NCBI RefSeq assembly: GCF_963576615.1
Contig: NC_088714.1
Location: 186,001-250,000, forward strand
Reading direction: 5' to 3'
DNA length: 64,000 nucleotides
From: Watersipora subatra
Taxonomy: Eukaryota > Bryozoa > Gymnolaemata > Cheilostomatida > Watersiporidae
Position 1 is the stretch's first letter, and each line of letters starts with the position of its first letter. The notes under the pieces are model-generated. The model was not told the origin of the DNA. It saw nothing but the letters and a program-made list of their open reading frames with translations, and made no database searches. Position numbers and translations under genes: made by a program. This document shows, piece by piece, positions 1 to 12,158 of the stretch.

Positions 1-1318
1 CAACCGATGCTGTCGGGATCCGTCTCGAAAGGATTACTAAATAAAAAATCACTTCGTATGTAGCTCTTGACATCTTTGTTGACTTCCTATAATACATAGT
101 GGCAACAAACAGCAGCTTAAAGCTGCAGCCATGTTTGTTTTTCTAGAACAAAAATGTCATATATTTGTAGTTCAGGCAGTATACAGAAGTTTGAATTGCA
201 CTGTTTATGGTAGCAAATAGTTTTATTAAGTTTATATGTGAGCCAGCAATTCACTATGAGAGAGCTATGGAAACTTCGTGGAAATGGTTAGTTCAGTAAA
301 TAATTTTCCTAAACCGATCTCAAAGCAAAACAAGTTTTAAGTGCTATGACTCAGTTCCATTCAATTGAATTCGAGTAAAACAGGCAACTATCTAGTTCGT
401 GTTAGCCAGGCTTGCTTTCCAGTGGTTCTAAACTCTTTTTGCACACTTCAATTGTTTTGTTTGCAAGTTAACTTTCAAGCAACCAGAAACTAAAGGAAAA
501 ATATCATTGTCTGTTTTCTCATAATACAAACTATAACGCAACATGTACGATTGAGTGTAAGCAAAACAATTATGAACTAGGAATGTTATACTTCTGATAT
601 TGTTTGTTATCGTTGACCTTATTTGGGTACTTGACTAACTATTTGGTTTCTGTGTTTATAGACTACACTACGGCGACCATCTACCGCATAATCGATGCAA
701 ACTTTACCTAATCAGATGTGAGTCATCGATACAATTTTTAAGCTGACGCATATAATATATATGACGCAATAGTAAGTATTTCAAAAATACGATGTTTATG
801 AATATCCCTAATTTAGTCTGCGCGTGGACGATATGACAATTACAGCAAAAGTTTCTAAATATCCTTATATGGTGTCTTTCAATTACCGGAAGTTTACTTG
901 TGCATGCCGCCTCGAGTATCGCCTGCCTGATTACCAATAGCCTTCAGACCTCCACACTATGTCAGTAAGGATAATGTTGTACATAGAGCTGCGTAGCCAA
1001 AATAGGGTCGTAAGGGTATTTAAAAAAACCATCGCGATAAAAATAAAACACTTCAAATAAAAGAATTTAGAGCAAAAAAATAAAATTTTGCCTACAAAAT
1101 TTGTAAATAAAAGCATTTTTATTTAATCAACAATGAATTAAACAAAAATATTTGTAATTGGTTGTTTTGTCAGATAGTCTTCTATAGCAAGGAAGTGCGT
1201 ATGAATATACATATGTAGGCCGGGGCTATATGAAAGGCTGACTATTCCTTTAGTTTTTTATCGTGCCATAAGGTCGTTGAATAGCAATCGCTTAAAGAAT
1301 TACGCAAAAGTCGTCAAA
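1..1318. other. Sequence upstream of cofilin; no convincing gene
   Basis: No recognisable protein or transposon. A short frame at 662-712, preceded by TTTATAG and closed by TAA, could be a terminal exon of an upstream gene, and the first 45 bases could be another gene end (frame ending ERITK then TAA). Neither has recognisable family content. Confidence 0.3.
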
Positions 1319-4300
1319 ATGGTATGTCTTATTATTTGGTCTAATGCTTTTACATCTATTTCAAATAATACTTGAGCAAATGTAGCGTTGTGTTATGCTG
1401 CGTCCGTCAAGGCTTCCTATAAACTTGACCCGTTGAATTTCAATAATCGCTACTGATAATGGTTTTGTGATCCGCTTTTTATAGCTGGAAATGCTTGAAG
1501 TATTTTACACGTTTATTGCTAATAATTTACAATGAAATATAGACGGTTTTGTATAGTTACTGCAGTGTTTAATGATACTGGCAAAAGTGTGACATAGTTG
1601 AGAATAAGGATATTTTGAACAAGCAAGTAGCAGCTCGAGTTACTCGCTAGATTTTAAAGCTTTGATGTGAACAGCTTTGAACAGATTGGTGTGTATTGTA
1701 TCATACTACATGGCTTTGTGTTGACATCAAACTTGAATTGTGGTGTTATAGATGTGCATCCATCGATGCAGGTATACAGCAACTTGATCGCTAATCGGAA
1801 ACGATGGCTTAGAAATTTAATGAATTGAACACATTGACCATTTTTGTAGATCAATGAGAAGTTTATACTTTTGAGCTCTTTTGTCCACTCCTTTAAAAAT
1901 TCGTTTATGCTTTTGCGGTTCCCTATTACATCTCTACCATAATGTTTATTAAATAACGAATACCTAGTCTCGCAAGAGTTTCAATAGTTTCAGTAAACCC
2001 TTGAGTTTCAAGGGTTTACTGATTTGCATAACAATAAGCATATTGTAATAAAATATTTGTGTAAGAGTGTCTTTTGATGTAAAAGGTACGAGTACTTAAT
2101 TCAATAGGCTTTATTGACGATCATATTTCAATTTTTATCAACCTGTATAATCTAGTACAACTTCCGAATTATTTCAAACTCAACAACTGGTTTTAGAGTC
2201 GAAAACTATGCTTTGCATACTATTTGTATAGCAACCCTTCAAGTAACTGCCTGTAGTATCATTTTGTATCGATCAGTCATGTAGTTAATGTTTCTACTCG
2301 AGCGTTTCAGTGATAGCCTTCGTCTTAAATCTCCCGTTTATTGAAAGAACATTGATTTTGATGTTATGCTATTGGGCATATTTGTTCTCTTTCACCGGAA
2401 TTGACCGACCATAAAGAAGTTTTCAAGGATCGCAATGTCTTCATTCATTTATATGGAGACATTTCATTTAGAATAATCTCATTGGTCTGTAATAAAAACC
2501 TAGCTTAGATGTCTGTACGAATGGTCCAGTTGATGAATAATTAACTGTTTTCATCAATGCAAGAGGTAATTTGCATGGTTCCTGCACATTTTCAGTCTCG
2601 TGTGGCTTAAGCTGTTGTCAACCCCTTTGTACCAAGCCTGTTGCTTAACACTGGAAAAATAGGAATCTTTGATGATTTGGTTGAACCAAGGAAAATATTG
2701 TAAAACTTCTAATAGAATGCCACCTTTATTTCACCGCCGCTATAGGAAAAGGGTTAAAAAATAGAGCGCGGCCCTTTAATTGAACGCCATCTCCATTTGA
2801 TCGCCGCCGCGGCATTCTTTCGTCTTCATGAACCAATATTTGCAAGTAATCATTAGAAATTGTCCACAAAATCGTACTAATAACGACTCGATTCATAAAT
2901 AACAATTCTGTTCGTATCGAAGTCCCGTTTTCCAAGTCCAAAGCTTTTCGGTTATTTTAATAGAACTTTGAAGCCACACCACCGAAATAAATAACTGTAT
3001 CAGGCTAATATTAGTTCCATGTACTTGCAGCAAATTGGTAAACAATTCTTTTTTGCAGTCGTCTGGTGTCAAAGTAGATGCAACATGTGCGGCAGAGTTT
3101 GAAAAGATGAAAATGCACCATGAATATTCTTATATAATCTTCAAAATAACTCAGCAGGAGACAAAGATATCAGTTGATAAAACAGCCCCAAAAGGTAAGT
3201 ATCCTGGAGGAACATTTTTTCATGGTTTGGTGATTCCAACATCTACCAAAGCACCTCTACGGATTCTTCATGTTGGGCTGGTTTGGAATACAGTCATACT
3301 TCGACTTACGAGCTTAATGCGTTCCGAGACTAAGCTCTTATGTCAATTTACTCGCATGTTGGTGCAATTTATTTATATACAGAACAATTAAATATATATT
3401 AATTGGTTTCTATACTCTAAAAAATGCAAATAAAACACTCAAAACAAGATATTGTAACAGAAAAAACATGTTGGTTATTGTCCTAACTTACCACATGCTT
3501 TCAAAAAGCAACAAATAAAAAAATGCAAGGAAATGTGATTAATTAAAATGTAAAATTAAACACATACAGTAGCAGCTAACGCTAGCATTTGCCAGGGAGG
3601 GAGATATAAGTGTTATTCTTCATTACAACAGTTGAATCTGATAAATTTGGATTTTATCAAAGTCTTAAAAAACAAACTTAAAAGCAAACCTAAAAGCAAA
3701 CTTTCATTTTTCGTAATTAAAATTTCTTCGGCGTTCATAGTTGGAGGTTTCTCGCTGGTTAGCTAATTTTCCTTTGTTTCGCTTTCACGACTAGCCGGCC
3801 GTTTTAAGATAAACCTATGTAAGGACGTTTGCCTTTGTCGCCCTTTCAACGTGTTGCGATTAGGACGAACACTGGTGTCGTCACAAAGGGTTAATGCACG
3901 ACCACTAGCCAACTTGTCCGAAAGTCTATTTTTATAGATAGCACCGGCCTTTTCACACCCAGGGCTGATACTCTGAAAGAAACACCCACCTGGATAGGCC
4001 CAGACTTGGATATTGTACCCCCAATCACCTGGTTGGTCAATTGGAATTTGGATAATGTACCCCCAATCACCTGGTTGGTCAATTTGAAATACACCCCCTA
4101 AACACTGGGAGTTCCCTAGAGGGCGCCCAGGTTCCAGGCTGCGCTAAACATCTAATATGATTCATGTATTAATTAAGCAGAAACAAGCTACAAACAAAAT
4201 TTCCAATATTATTTAATTACGTTTTTATTTCGGATTTTTTGTTGGTTTAGTATTGCAAAAACGATCGTTTTTCTTCTGAAAACGGCTTATTTTTTGTTGC

Positions 4301-7300
4301 TAACATAGACCAATATATTGTAGTTTACTATTGGTAAAAAAAATTAAACAAAAAAAAGACAATTAGATAACCATAAATCAATTTATAAAAACCGTTCGTG
4401 TGGTGACATAATAGTCGCTCTGTTTACTAGCGTCAGTATCGCAAAACGACAAAAATGTTGCTATGCCTGCAAAAGGGTTAATAAAACTTATTCCAAACAC
4501 GAACCATCAGATCATCATTTCATTTACAAAAGAAAACATAATAATACCAATAAAAGAAATATCATATCATTCATTCTGAGTATATTGCTAAAGGGTTGCT
4601 AAGATGATGCAGTGTCGACTGTCTCTTTTCCCTTCCTTTTCCGTTAGCAAGCATGCAAATCTTAATGCAATCTGCATTAAAATGAAGACTGGAATTTTGG
4701 TGCAATTTATTGGTATTACTTTGGCTGAATAAAACCTTAATGAGCATGGGCCCTTTTACTGGCTTGGTTGTGGAAACCCCCCTAAAGTAGCAAATTCACT
4801 GACAGTGCCCCATGGTCTGAAAACCCCCCCCCCCTAAAACGTGGTTTTGGGCCGAACCTAATGGGCCTTTTGAGGGGGAGTATCAGCCCTGGGTTTTCAC
4901 ATAGGCTTTTTCGCTTTTTAACCACCGGCCTTTTCTTCGCCTTTATTGAAACATCGTTTCAGTTACGCTGTCACCGGCCAATTGTTTATCTTTTATCCAA
5001 TGCCTGAGCAGTCTCTCCATCAGCGGTCGTGAAGATCGCTGCGTCGTTTAGAAACTATGGTTAGTCCTTTTGCAAACTAAATGCCCTGAATATAACCCTT
5101 CGGTTTGATAATTGTAGATGTATTTCTGTCATATTGCTGAGCTAGATCAATCATGCATACACATTTCGCATATTTTACTATAATAGAGTGATGCTGTTCT
5201 CATAAAACACCTCTGGCGTACTTTGCAACTGACTCACGTGCTCGTATCTCAAACATTGCTCGTATGTTAGTGCTAAAACTTGCCTAAAAGCTGGCTCGTA
5301 TCTCAAGTTTCTCGTACGTTGGAGCACTCGTAAGTTGAAGTATTACTGTAGTAAAAACTCAACATACAATGCCCTTTCATGTTTTACAGTTTTTTCGCTT
5401 TTTGATGTGAAATGTGATGTTTTCCCATCCATTCGTGGCATTTTTTCGTCATGCGACATCAACAAAATGTCTCTCGAAATTCAAATTTGGCGGTCTGTGT
5501 GCTGAATAAGTCGGAATCACGAAGATGCCGATATGCTATTTGCCGAAATCCTTCCCACAATGTCTGAAAGCGATACGACGCTTGCTGTCTCAGCTCGGCA
5601 TTTTCGTGTTTTGTAAATGCTTGATATTACTTGAGTTGAAGAAAAACTATGGTAAAGTAAGCGAATGGAAAAATTTATCGTGCATTTTAGCGTTTAATCT
5701 AATAGTTACAATAAACTTCAATTCATACGTATATAACTATATATATAACTTTAATTCGTTGTTCATGGGTCCTAAGGTTGATAGCGATGTTAAAGGACGA
5801 AATATCAACATGATTACCATGGCAACGAAGCTGGAGTTACTAGGTTAACTATAAGTTAACCATAGTTACTAAGGTTAATATATACTGTTTTGTTAATAAT
5901 TTTGTTACTAATATGTGTATAAAATAAGTATATAAAATGTTGATGTTTTTCACCAGGGCATGTTTGATTTAATGACAAATTGATGCTATTACAATTTATT
6001 GGTTGGATCTTTAGAACCATCTTATCCCATTACAGTTCATCTTAACAGCATTTGTAAGCGCATAATTTTACAATCATAATAATGCCACTTAATCAGGTGT
6101 GGTTACTATTGGTAAATTTACGAATGTGTCGTATATGAAACAGTTGATGAACTACGTCCAAAAAAACTCAAACTCACATACATATGAAATGAATTCGTTT
6201 TTAGATATGCTACATTACATATGTCAAAATTGGCATGTATTGCTGTAAACAGTTTCATGAAGATATAATGTATTTCGTTTAATTGGTTCAGTTCAAAAAC
6301 TTGATGATCAATCTTTTTGATAACTACATAACGTATTAAAAGGTGCATTTTTTTATTTTGCTACGAAGTTGCTGTCTTTTTCAGTGCGTGTTCCCCTCTG
6401 GCTACAAAGTCACTAATTCCCTTAACATAGAAATCTGGTCCGCTTCTAAAGCCATTCACTCACAGCATTGACCACATCCTCGTCACTGGCCTAGTTCTTC
6501 CTTCTCGTGTTCAGGATGTTGATATGTATGGCGTCTGGAGTTGTTCTTTCTCGTGTTCAGGATGTTGATATGTATGGTGTCTGGAGTTAAAATGTCAACC
6601 AGTCTACTATTCTCTTCATCCTGAATCCCAATTCTGTCTTCCTGGAAAACTTTAACCAGTTCATGATAGCAAGATGACTTTAACAGATGCTTACAACCAT
6701 ATCAGGACTTCATTTCAAAGTATATTTCAGCTGTTTGGGCGCCTTCAGCTTGTAAAAATCAAATTACTGTCATCTGTTCCAGGCTTGAGCTCTCTTTCAG
6801 AAATTAAAGAAACTGAACTACTAAGACATAGGCAAGGTGTATCATTCCGTGGAGGGAAATATGGAAAGGTGTTCAGATTTTGTCCAAAATACAATAAAGT
6901 TATAATATATGGTATAGCAAAGTAACCTGTGTAGTCCAATCTTTGTCCCCTGAACAGCAAAGAGGCCAAATAGCTGCATATATTCCCTATGAACTTTTGA
7001 GCTTAAGCACAATGCTTTTAGGCACTCCATATGAGGACCTGGTCGCTGACTTGAGTGCTGCTGCTGACAACAAAGAGTGCCGCTATGCTGCCTTCGATCT
7101 CGACTTCACCTTCAATGACAAGCCCAAAAATAAAATAGTCTTTATTGCGTGGTGAGTTGTCCGGCTATCTTGGTTTATAGTAAATACAAGAATGTATGAG
7201 TGACTTGAGTATCACGGAGTAGTTGCCGTACTGCAATTAGTCCCCAATGTAGTAATACCATCGTCAGTAATGAGCTATATTTTAAAATAGTGGTTTTATG

Positions 7301-7572
7301 GGTCTAAATTATGCGTTACAAGTTGTGATTACCATTTCTGTAGCGATTGATGTTTCTTGTCGTAAAATGATATTGGTCCAATTAATGGTAATGTAAGCCC
7401 TAATATGTATCCTGCATTTATATTTGGTAGGAGCCCGGAAGGGGCAAAGATCAAGCAAAAGATGATCTATACATCGAGTAAGGACTATCTAAAGAAGCAG
7501 TTGCAGCTTGTCATTGAACTCCAGGCTACAGACATGGAGGAGCTGGGCGTTGCAAACCTTATCGAAAGGTAG
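1319..7572 (+). CDS. cfl: ADF/cofilin, actin-depolymerising factor, 4 exons
   Basis: Cofilin binds and severs actin filaments in the cytoplasm. Exons: 1319-1321 (ATG only, followed by the donor GTATGT), 3059-3194, 7022-7151, 7431-7572. Phases agree at each junction (0, 1, 2) and the joined frame is 136 residues, typical for invertebrate ADF/cofilins. Seen: the N-terminal SSGVKVD after Met (family signature with the regulatory Ser), then YSYIIFKI, TPYEDLVADL, ECRYAAFDLDF, KNKIVFIAWSPE and the actin-binding long-helix region KQKMIYTSSKDYLKKQL. An ATG-only first exon is a known feature of cofilin genes. The frame stops directly after NLIER. The same spot (7569) could be a weak donor (AG|GTAGTT) leading to a short extra exon, so the C-terminus is slightly uncertain. 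Intron 2 is 3.8 kb and contains a Tigger copy. Family assignment is sure; the symbol is generic. Confidence 0.94.
1322..3058. other. Cofilin intron 1
   Basis: It starts GTATGT after the lone ATG and ends TTTTTTGCAG. I see no coding sequence, clear repeat or transposon end inside. First introns of cofilin genes often carry regulatory elements, but none can be named from the sequence. Confidence 0.6.
3291..5348 (-). mobile_element. Tigger/pogo-like element, non-autonomous, in cofilin intron 2
   Basis: It is bounded by TA on both sides and by inverted ends (CAGTCATACTTCGACTTACG at the left, the reverse of CAGTAATACTTCAACTTACG at the right). The inside matches the copy at 45092-46327 in the opposite orientation, including the coding remnant that there reads as a CENP-B/Tigger DNA-binding domain. 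Here that part is interrupted by a nested element at 3958-4893. No complete transposase is present. Pogo/Tigger elements use TA target sites and CENP-B-type helix-turn-helix domains, which fits. Confidence 0.85.
3958..4893. mobile_element. hAT-type non-autonomous element nested in the Tigger copy
   Basis: The ends are perfect inverted repeats, CCCAGGGCTGATAC and GTATCAGCCCTGGG, flanked by an exact 8-bp duplication TTTTCACA (3950-3957 and 4894-4901). An 8-bp duplication points to the hAT superfamily. It contains a short internal duplication around CCCCCAATCACCTGG (near 4020 and 4062) and a C-rich run near 4825. No transposase was seen. Its insertion splits the CENP-B-like segment of the host Tigger copy, so it is younger than that copy. 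Confidence 0.88.
6495..6588. repeat. Two-copy tandem duplication, unit about 47 bp
   Basis: The segment containing TCTCGTGTTCAGGATGTTG and ATGTCTGGAGTT-like sequence occurs twice in a row in cofilin intron 2, with a few mismatches. No coding role is evident. Confidence 0.85.
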
Positions 7573-9879
7573 TTTTTTCCAACCCGAGCGGTGATTTGTT
7601 TACAACGAATTGTATGTGAACCAGCAGTCGATAGCATTGACGCAGCAATGCGGATACGTCAGGGAATTTTGCAGCTGTCAAACTTTCTTGATATTTCGCT
7701 GAGCATCGCCAAAAGCCTGTATAATGTGAACTATTTTGGCAATGGCGATTCTCGGATAGCATGATTTATTTTCATATATGATAGTTTTTGCGGGCCAAGT
7801 ATTTAATTTGAGCACGCGGAAACAAAGGTGTCTTTGTGAAAAATTTACAAGAAATTTAGAACACAACGTCCTAAACAATTTGTTGCTGCAAACGCGGATG
7901 GGTTTGTGAGTGGGAACATTGTTATCATGGACGATTACTGGAGTATTGTGGCATCAACGTTGAGATACTGTGATATAGAGTGAACCAACCTTTAGCTGGT
8001 TAGCTCTTGGTATCGATTGGCTCTCGGCATCGATTAGCTTTCGGCATCGATTAGCTTTCGGCACCGATTAGCTTTCGGCATCGATTAGCTTTCGGCATTG
8101 ATCAGCCATTAGCTCTATAATCTATCCATTTCTTTCAAGTTGATGACTTCTTCAACATCAAAATGGTATCACATTGTGTGACTAAATTTGTTTGCGACTC
8201 AATGGCTTTCTGTTTATTTTATTGCATCACAACTTTGTGTGAAATTAAAATTTTTTTATCAAATTACTGCATATGATTAAACGTTTCAATTGATGAATCT
8301 AACATTTGTTTGTTAATGCTAATTTCAAAACGTCCTTCTAAAAATTTTATTTGTGTAAACCTAACATAAAATAATTAGTTTATAGAAATTCTCATCGGGT
8401 CTCTGTTACATTAGTATCTGACTGAGTTCAAGTGTCTGTCAATGTCTTGTAGAGCTCAACGAGGAATGAAGGACTAAATCATGGACTATTAAACAGGATG
8501 GCTCCAGGATAGAGTTACTTTCTCTAACAATGACTAGATAGGATTGGCTGCTGGAGCCCCGTTTGCTAATCCAGCATTTGGTCCAAAATGTTCCAGTGTG
8601 CTCTAGATTGATAACTTTAATTCCTCTTTTTCATTTTCAAGCTTGTTACTACCTTTCTACAGGACTAATACAACACTGCAATTTATAAGTAGCACACTTT
8701 TGATGTTCTTCAGTGGATTATTATAAGGCAAGAAAGATCACTCAATTTATGTAAGTCGCAAGTAATTCTTCAACATAATATTTGCAATAATAATTGTTCA
8801 AGGTCTTTAATTCTATCGTTTGCAATTGGCAAGTAATAAAATACAGAGAAGCAGATAATAGCTGTTGGAGTTTGCTATAGCTGTCCGAGACGCCAGTTAC
8901 TCAAGAATTGTTACTGAGCATCACTACAAATTTGTCGCAACGTATGAATAAATTACTAGTGGGTTCAGTTTCTAGCTGGACACGCATCGCATCAATACTG
9001 GCTTTATCTGAAGATAAACTTTCATATGAAATAAGATAATATTAAAGATAAGGTAGCTTAAATATCCAGGACATGAACCATAGACAGTGCTCACTGGCCG
9101 GCTCTCAAGGCGCCTGACATTCTCTTGAACGAATTCGTGATCTCTACAGTACTAGTCATTTAAAAAGAATTTCAACTTTCGTGATTGTACAAAAGATTCA
9201 GGTAAGCAAGACTGCAAGCCTGCTGTAAGTCAGTTAGACATCAATAGCCAGACTTAGCAGCTGTGGTCTGGGTTCAACAATTAGGCTGAGCGCTCATCTA
9301 AGGTTGGAGGGCATTCATTGTGAGCATTTGCTGACACAGCCCAGAGCCATTGAGTGGAAGAGTTATGCCACCAACAATTTAAGGGAGCCATTTTAGTTCC
9401 ACTTTGCTCAATGGTTTCATTTCATTGTTCTAGGCAATGGTATTTGCTGGCCAATAAAAGTCACGTAAGTGAATATTGGCCAATAAGCTTGCATAACAGG
9501 CAGTACTTGCTAACAAATGATACTTCAGTTAACATGATGTAGTCTCTTTGACAGCCTTATTGCCTCTGATCAAGCAAAAAAGAGCACAAATCCATAAAAA
9601 CTGAGTTGGTTTTTACACATGCACATATACTGTATTTGCAAATAGAATGCATACATACACACACATATAGACAAATTACATGTCATGTGGTTGGGCAAGG
9701 GTTTGCAAACAACATAAATATATATATTCAAATGCACCAAATAAGGCCATATATATCAAGTATATAATATATACAGTCAATTTAATGAAGTTGCTAGAAA
9801 CATACACATAATTATTGTTAATACGGGTTTACTCTTTAGCTGGAGTAATCTGCTCTTATAATAGCTTGGAGTCTCTATC
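7573..9879. other. Region downstream of cofilin, including a 17-bp tandem repeat
   Basis: This should hold the cofilin 3' UTR; no single polyadenylation site stands out. At about 7983-8105 there are around seven copies of a 17-bp unit, GATTAGCTTTCGGCATC and variants. No other gene or transposon end was recognised. Confidence 0.6.
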
Positions 9880-12158
9880 AAAGGGAGACATTTTCTCAAC
9901 CTGTGAACACTAAAGCCCTTTAGTCACACCAAAAATATTTCACATTTGAGCCAAAGACAATGTTATAATTTTAAATAGCCATTTTTGATTGAATCAACAT
10001 GAGTTTTTTAGAGAGCGAAGCCTCACATCTTAGTCTGTAATTACAGAGCTTTACCTTAACTTTCATATACTCAAACACCCCCTTGAGTACACCAGATGAA
10101 AATGGAACTCTCTGCATATGTCTTTGGAGTGTTCTAATAGAAGGAAGTGGTTGATTCTGCTCAAGCAACACGTTGTAGCCTGTGGAGCCACATGCAAATC
10201 TTAGTTGCAGACCTTTTATAATGGTTCCCGGGCTCCATTTAAGTCCTCCTGTAGACTTTCGTCGAAGCTCTTCAAGCTGATTCTCATTAAACAACTTACT
10301 TACAGCTGACTCGGACTGCTTGAGTTTCTTGCCAAGATCAAAGCATCTCTTTCGTACCTTAGACAAAAATAGTAAATTCAATTTAATATATACCCATTAG
10401 GCTATATCAAACATCAAGTAATACACATCAGTATCAAATATAGCTTATAAAATCTACAAAAGTCTTATACCTTAGTATTCTGAGTTTCTACTGAAGAAAT
10501 CTTTCTCTTCAGGGTGTTTATTGTATCCTGGTCATCTTCATTAATGCTAGTTGTATTCATTTCCACTAAAAGTAACATGAAATAATTTTATCAATGCAAG
10601 CTCAGTATATCTAGGTGCTTTAGTTAAGTTGTGATACGTGGAAGAGAGAGGAACATATAATCAGAAGGTGGTTATACAAGTTATGAGTTCTATTAAGTTG
10701 TGCATATTAGGATTAGCAAAGTGTGCACATTAGATGTGAAAGAAGACACACAGAAGAATTAGTGATGCACAGAGGCAATGGTTAAGTCCCATCCAGAAGA
10801 ATAAAATAAATCCCAGCACTCCTTACACACATTTCCACTGACTATACTTACTTGCATGATCATCGCAAGCCTACTAATAGAAAATGTTATAAACACAGAT
10901 TACTCAAAATAAATGCAATTGTATGTCAAAGCAAACATGAACAAAACAAATTTGCAAACTAGGAGAAGAAGGTGCCTCCAGAACTGAAACATCAGGTTCT
11001 TCTTCAGCTGTTGGGCATGGCTTACTGCTTGCATAATCGTGGTCAGAGGAATAAGCAATCGATGGCCCCGAGTCTTCTGCACCTCGTTTTAAAGGTGGCT
11101 TTCGCCTTTTGGCAGCTGAATGATGTGGAAACAGAGTGGGATAAGCAAGATGCCGAAGTTTCTTCAAGCCATCTTTGTGGTTAGGCTCATACATCTGATC
11201 TGAAAAGTAATACGTGTATCTGTATATTAGTTAGGCCTATATTATGTCTATGCTGGTATTTATATAACTTCAATAAACAGTTATTTCATGCAGAAGCTAT
11301 CTATCTATCTATCTCTATCTCTGTAAAATATCTCAAGTGGCCGCTAGGCCTGTAGAAATAAAATGGTGCATTAGGCATAAAAATAAGATCACAAATAAGC
11401 ATAGACTTATTTATCTAAGTCTGAAGGATAAAAGTATAAGATCGCTTGGTCTAGTTATAAGAGGATCAGATGTTAAAATTTCATCGCACGGTTAAAAAAA
11501 GAGTGTTTCATTGCACTTGTATTGATTGTGTGTCTGATATTGGAGCCTCGAGTAAAATAGGATGAGTTCTTAATTACAAATCTATTAAAATCGACCATTA
11601 GGTCTTGGCTTAAAATTTTTTGCAGTGTGCTTTCGTCCTTGATGCGTCTTCTCTCTGCAAGTGTTTGCCATCCCATTTTCACCATTTCTGATGATATACT
11701 ATCAAATTTTCTTAAATTGTTGGCCCACCTAAAAGCTTTTCGGTTAATGGATTCTAGATCTTGTATACTATAATCAAAATGTGGACTCCAGATTTCCGAA
11801 GCGTACTCTAGCAGTGGACGACACACACTATAGTATGCTGTCCTTTTGACATTAGGAGATGTTTTCTTAAGGGTCCGCATAAGCATAAAAAGAGTGCCGT
11901 TAGCCTTACGTATGATGCGACTTATGTGTTCATTAAAATTGAGGGTGCTAGAAACAAGTATACCCTTGTTTCTTGCTATGTTCACCACCATCAATGAATT
12001 CTGTAAATATAATACTTACATGACAAAGTCGTGATGGTGCCCTCTCGTCTCATCATTTGTATCCACTTAACTCGCAATGTGGCATCTTTTGGGAAGCAAT
12101 GCATTGTGTAGCTGTGCACACATCTGTTTGTGCATCCTACTACCCAGCAGTTGACCAT
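9880..12158 (-). pseudogene. THAP / P-element-type transposase gene, catalytic part decayed
   Basis: It resembles THAP9 and P-element-like transposases. Exon A, 12158-12020: starts ATG, reads MVNCWVVGCTNR with C-x4-C, then CFPKD and a Trp, the first half of a THAP C2CH zinc finger. Exon B, 11199-about 10960: YEPNHKDG and LKKLRHLAYPTLFP, the end of the THAP fold, then an acidic linker. Exon C, 10565-10471: polar, coiled-coil-like. Exon D, 10357-10055, open on to a stop at 9971: a helix-turn-helix region with LKWSPGTIIKGLQLRFACG, PLPSIRTLQRHMQRVPFSSG and VFEYMKVKV, typical of P-element families. Phases A-B, B-C and C-D are compatible. The exon with the second Cys and the His of the zinc finger is not found; a LINE sits in that intron. 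Beyond 9971 the DDE region is recognisable only as broken fragments with stops. Host-domesticated truncation and a dying transposon are both possible. Confidence 0.8.
11302..12005 (-). mobile_element. 5'-truncated non-LTR retrotransposon (LINE), end of reverse transcriptase ORF
   Basis: An open frame at 11994-11473 (173 codons) matches the thumb and C-terminal part of jockey/CR1-like LINE ORF2: LVSSTLNFNEHI, KANGTLFMLMRTLKK, RPLLEYASEIWSPH. These blocks are common to LINE reverse transcriptases downstream of the catalytic YxDD, which is absent here. The 3' tail appears to be a (GATA)n run at 11302-11325, usual for several LINE clades. It lies in the intron between THAP exons A and B. The 5' boundary is approximate. 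Confidence 0.85.

Noticed and set aside
662-712. Terminal exon of an upstream gene
   Set aside because: An acceptor-like TTTATAG and an in-frame stop exist, but 16 codons without family signal are not enough.
10900-11184. ORFs in other frames across THAP exon B (60 and 70 codons)
   Set aside because: Shadows of the exon that encodes YEPNHKDG and PTLFP.
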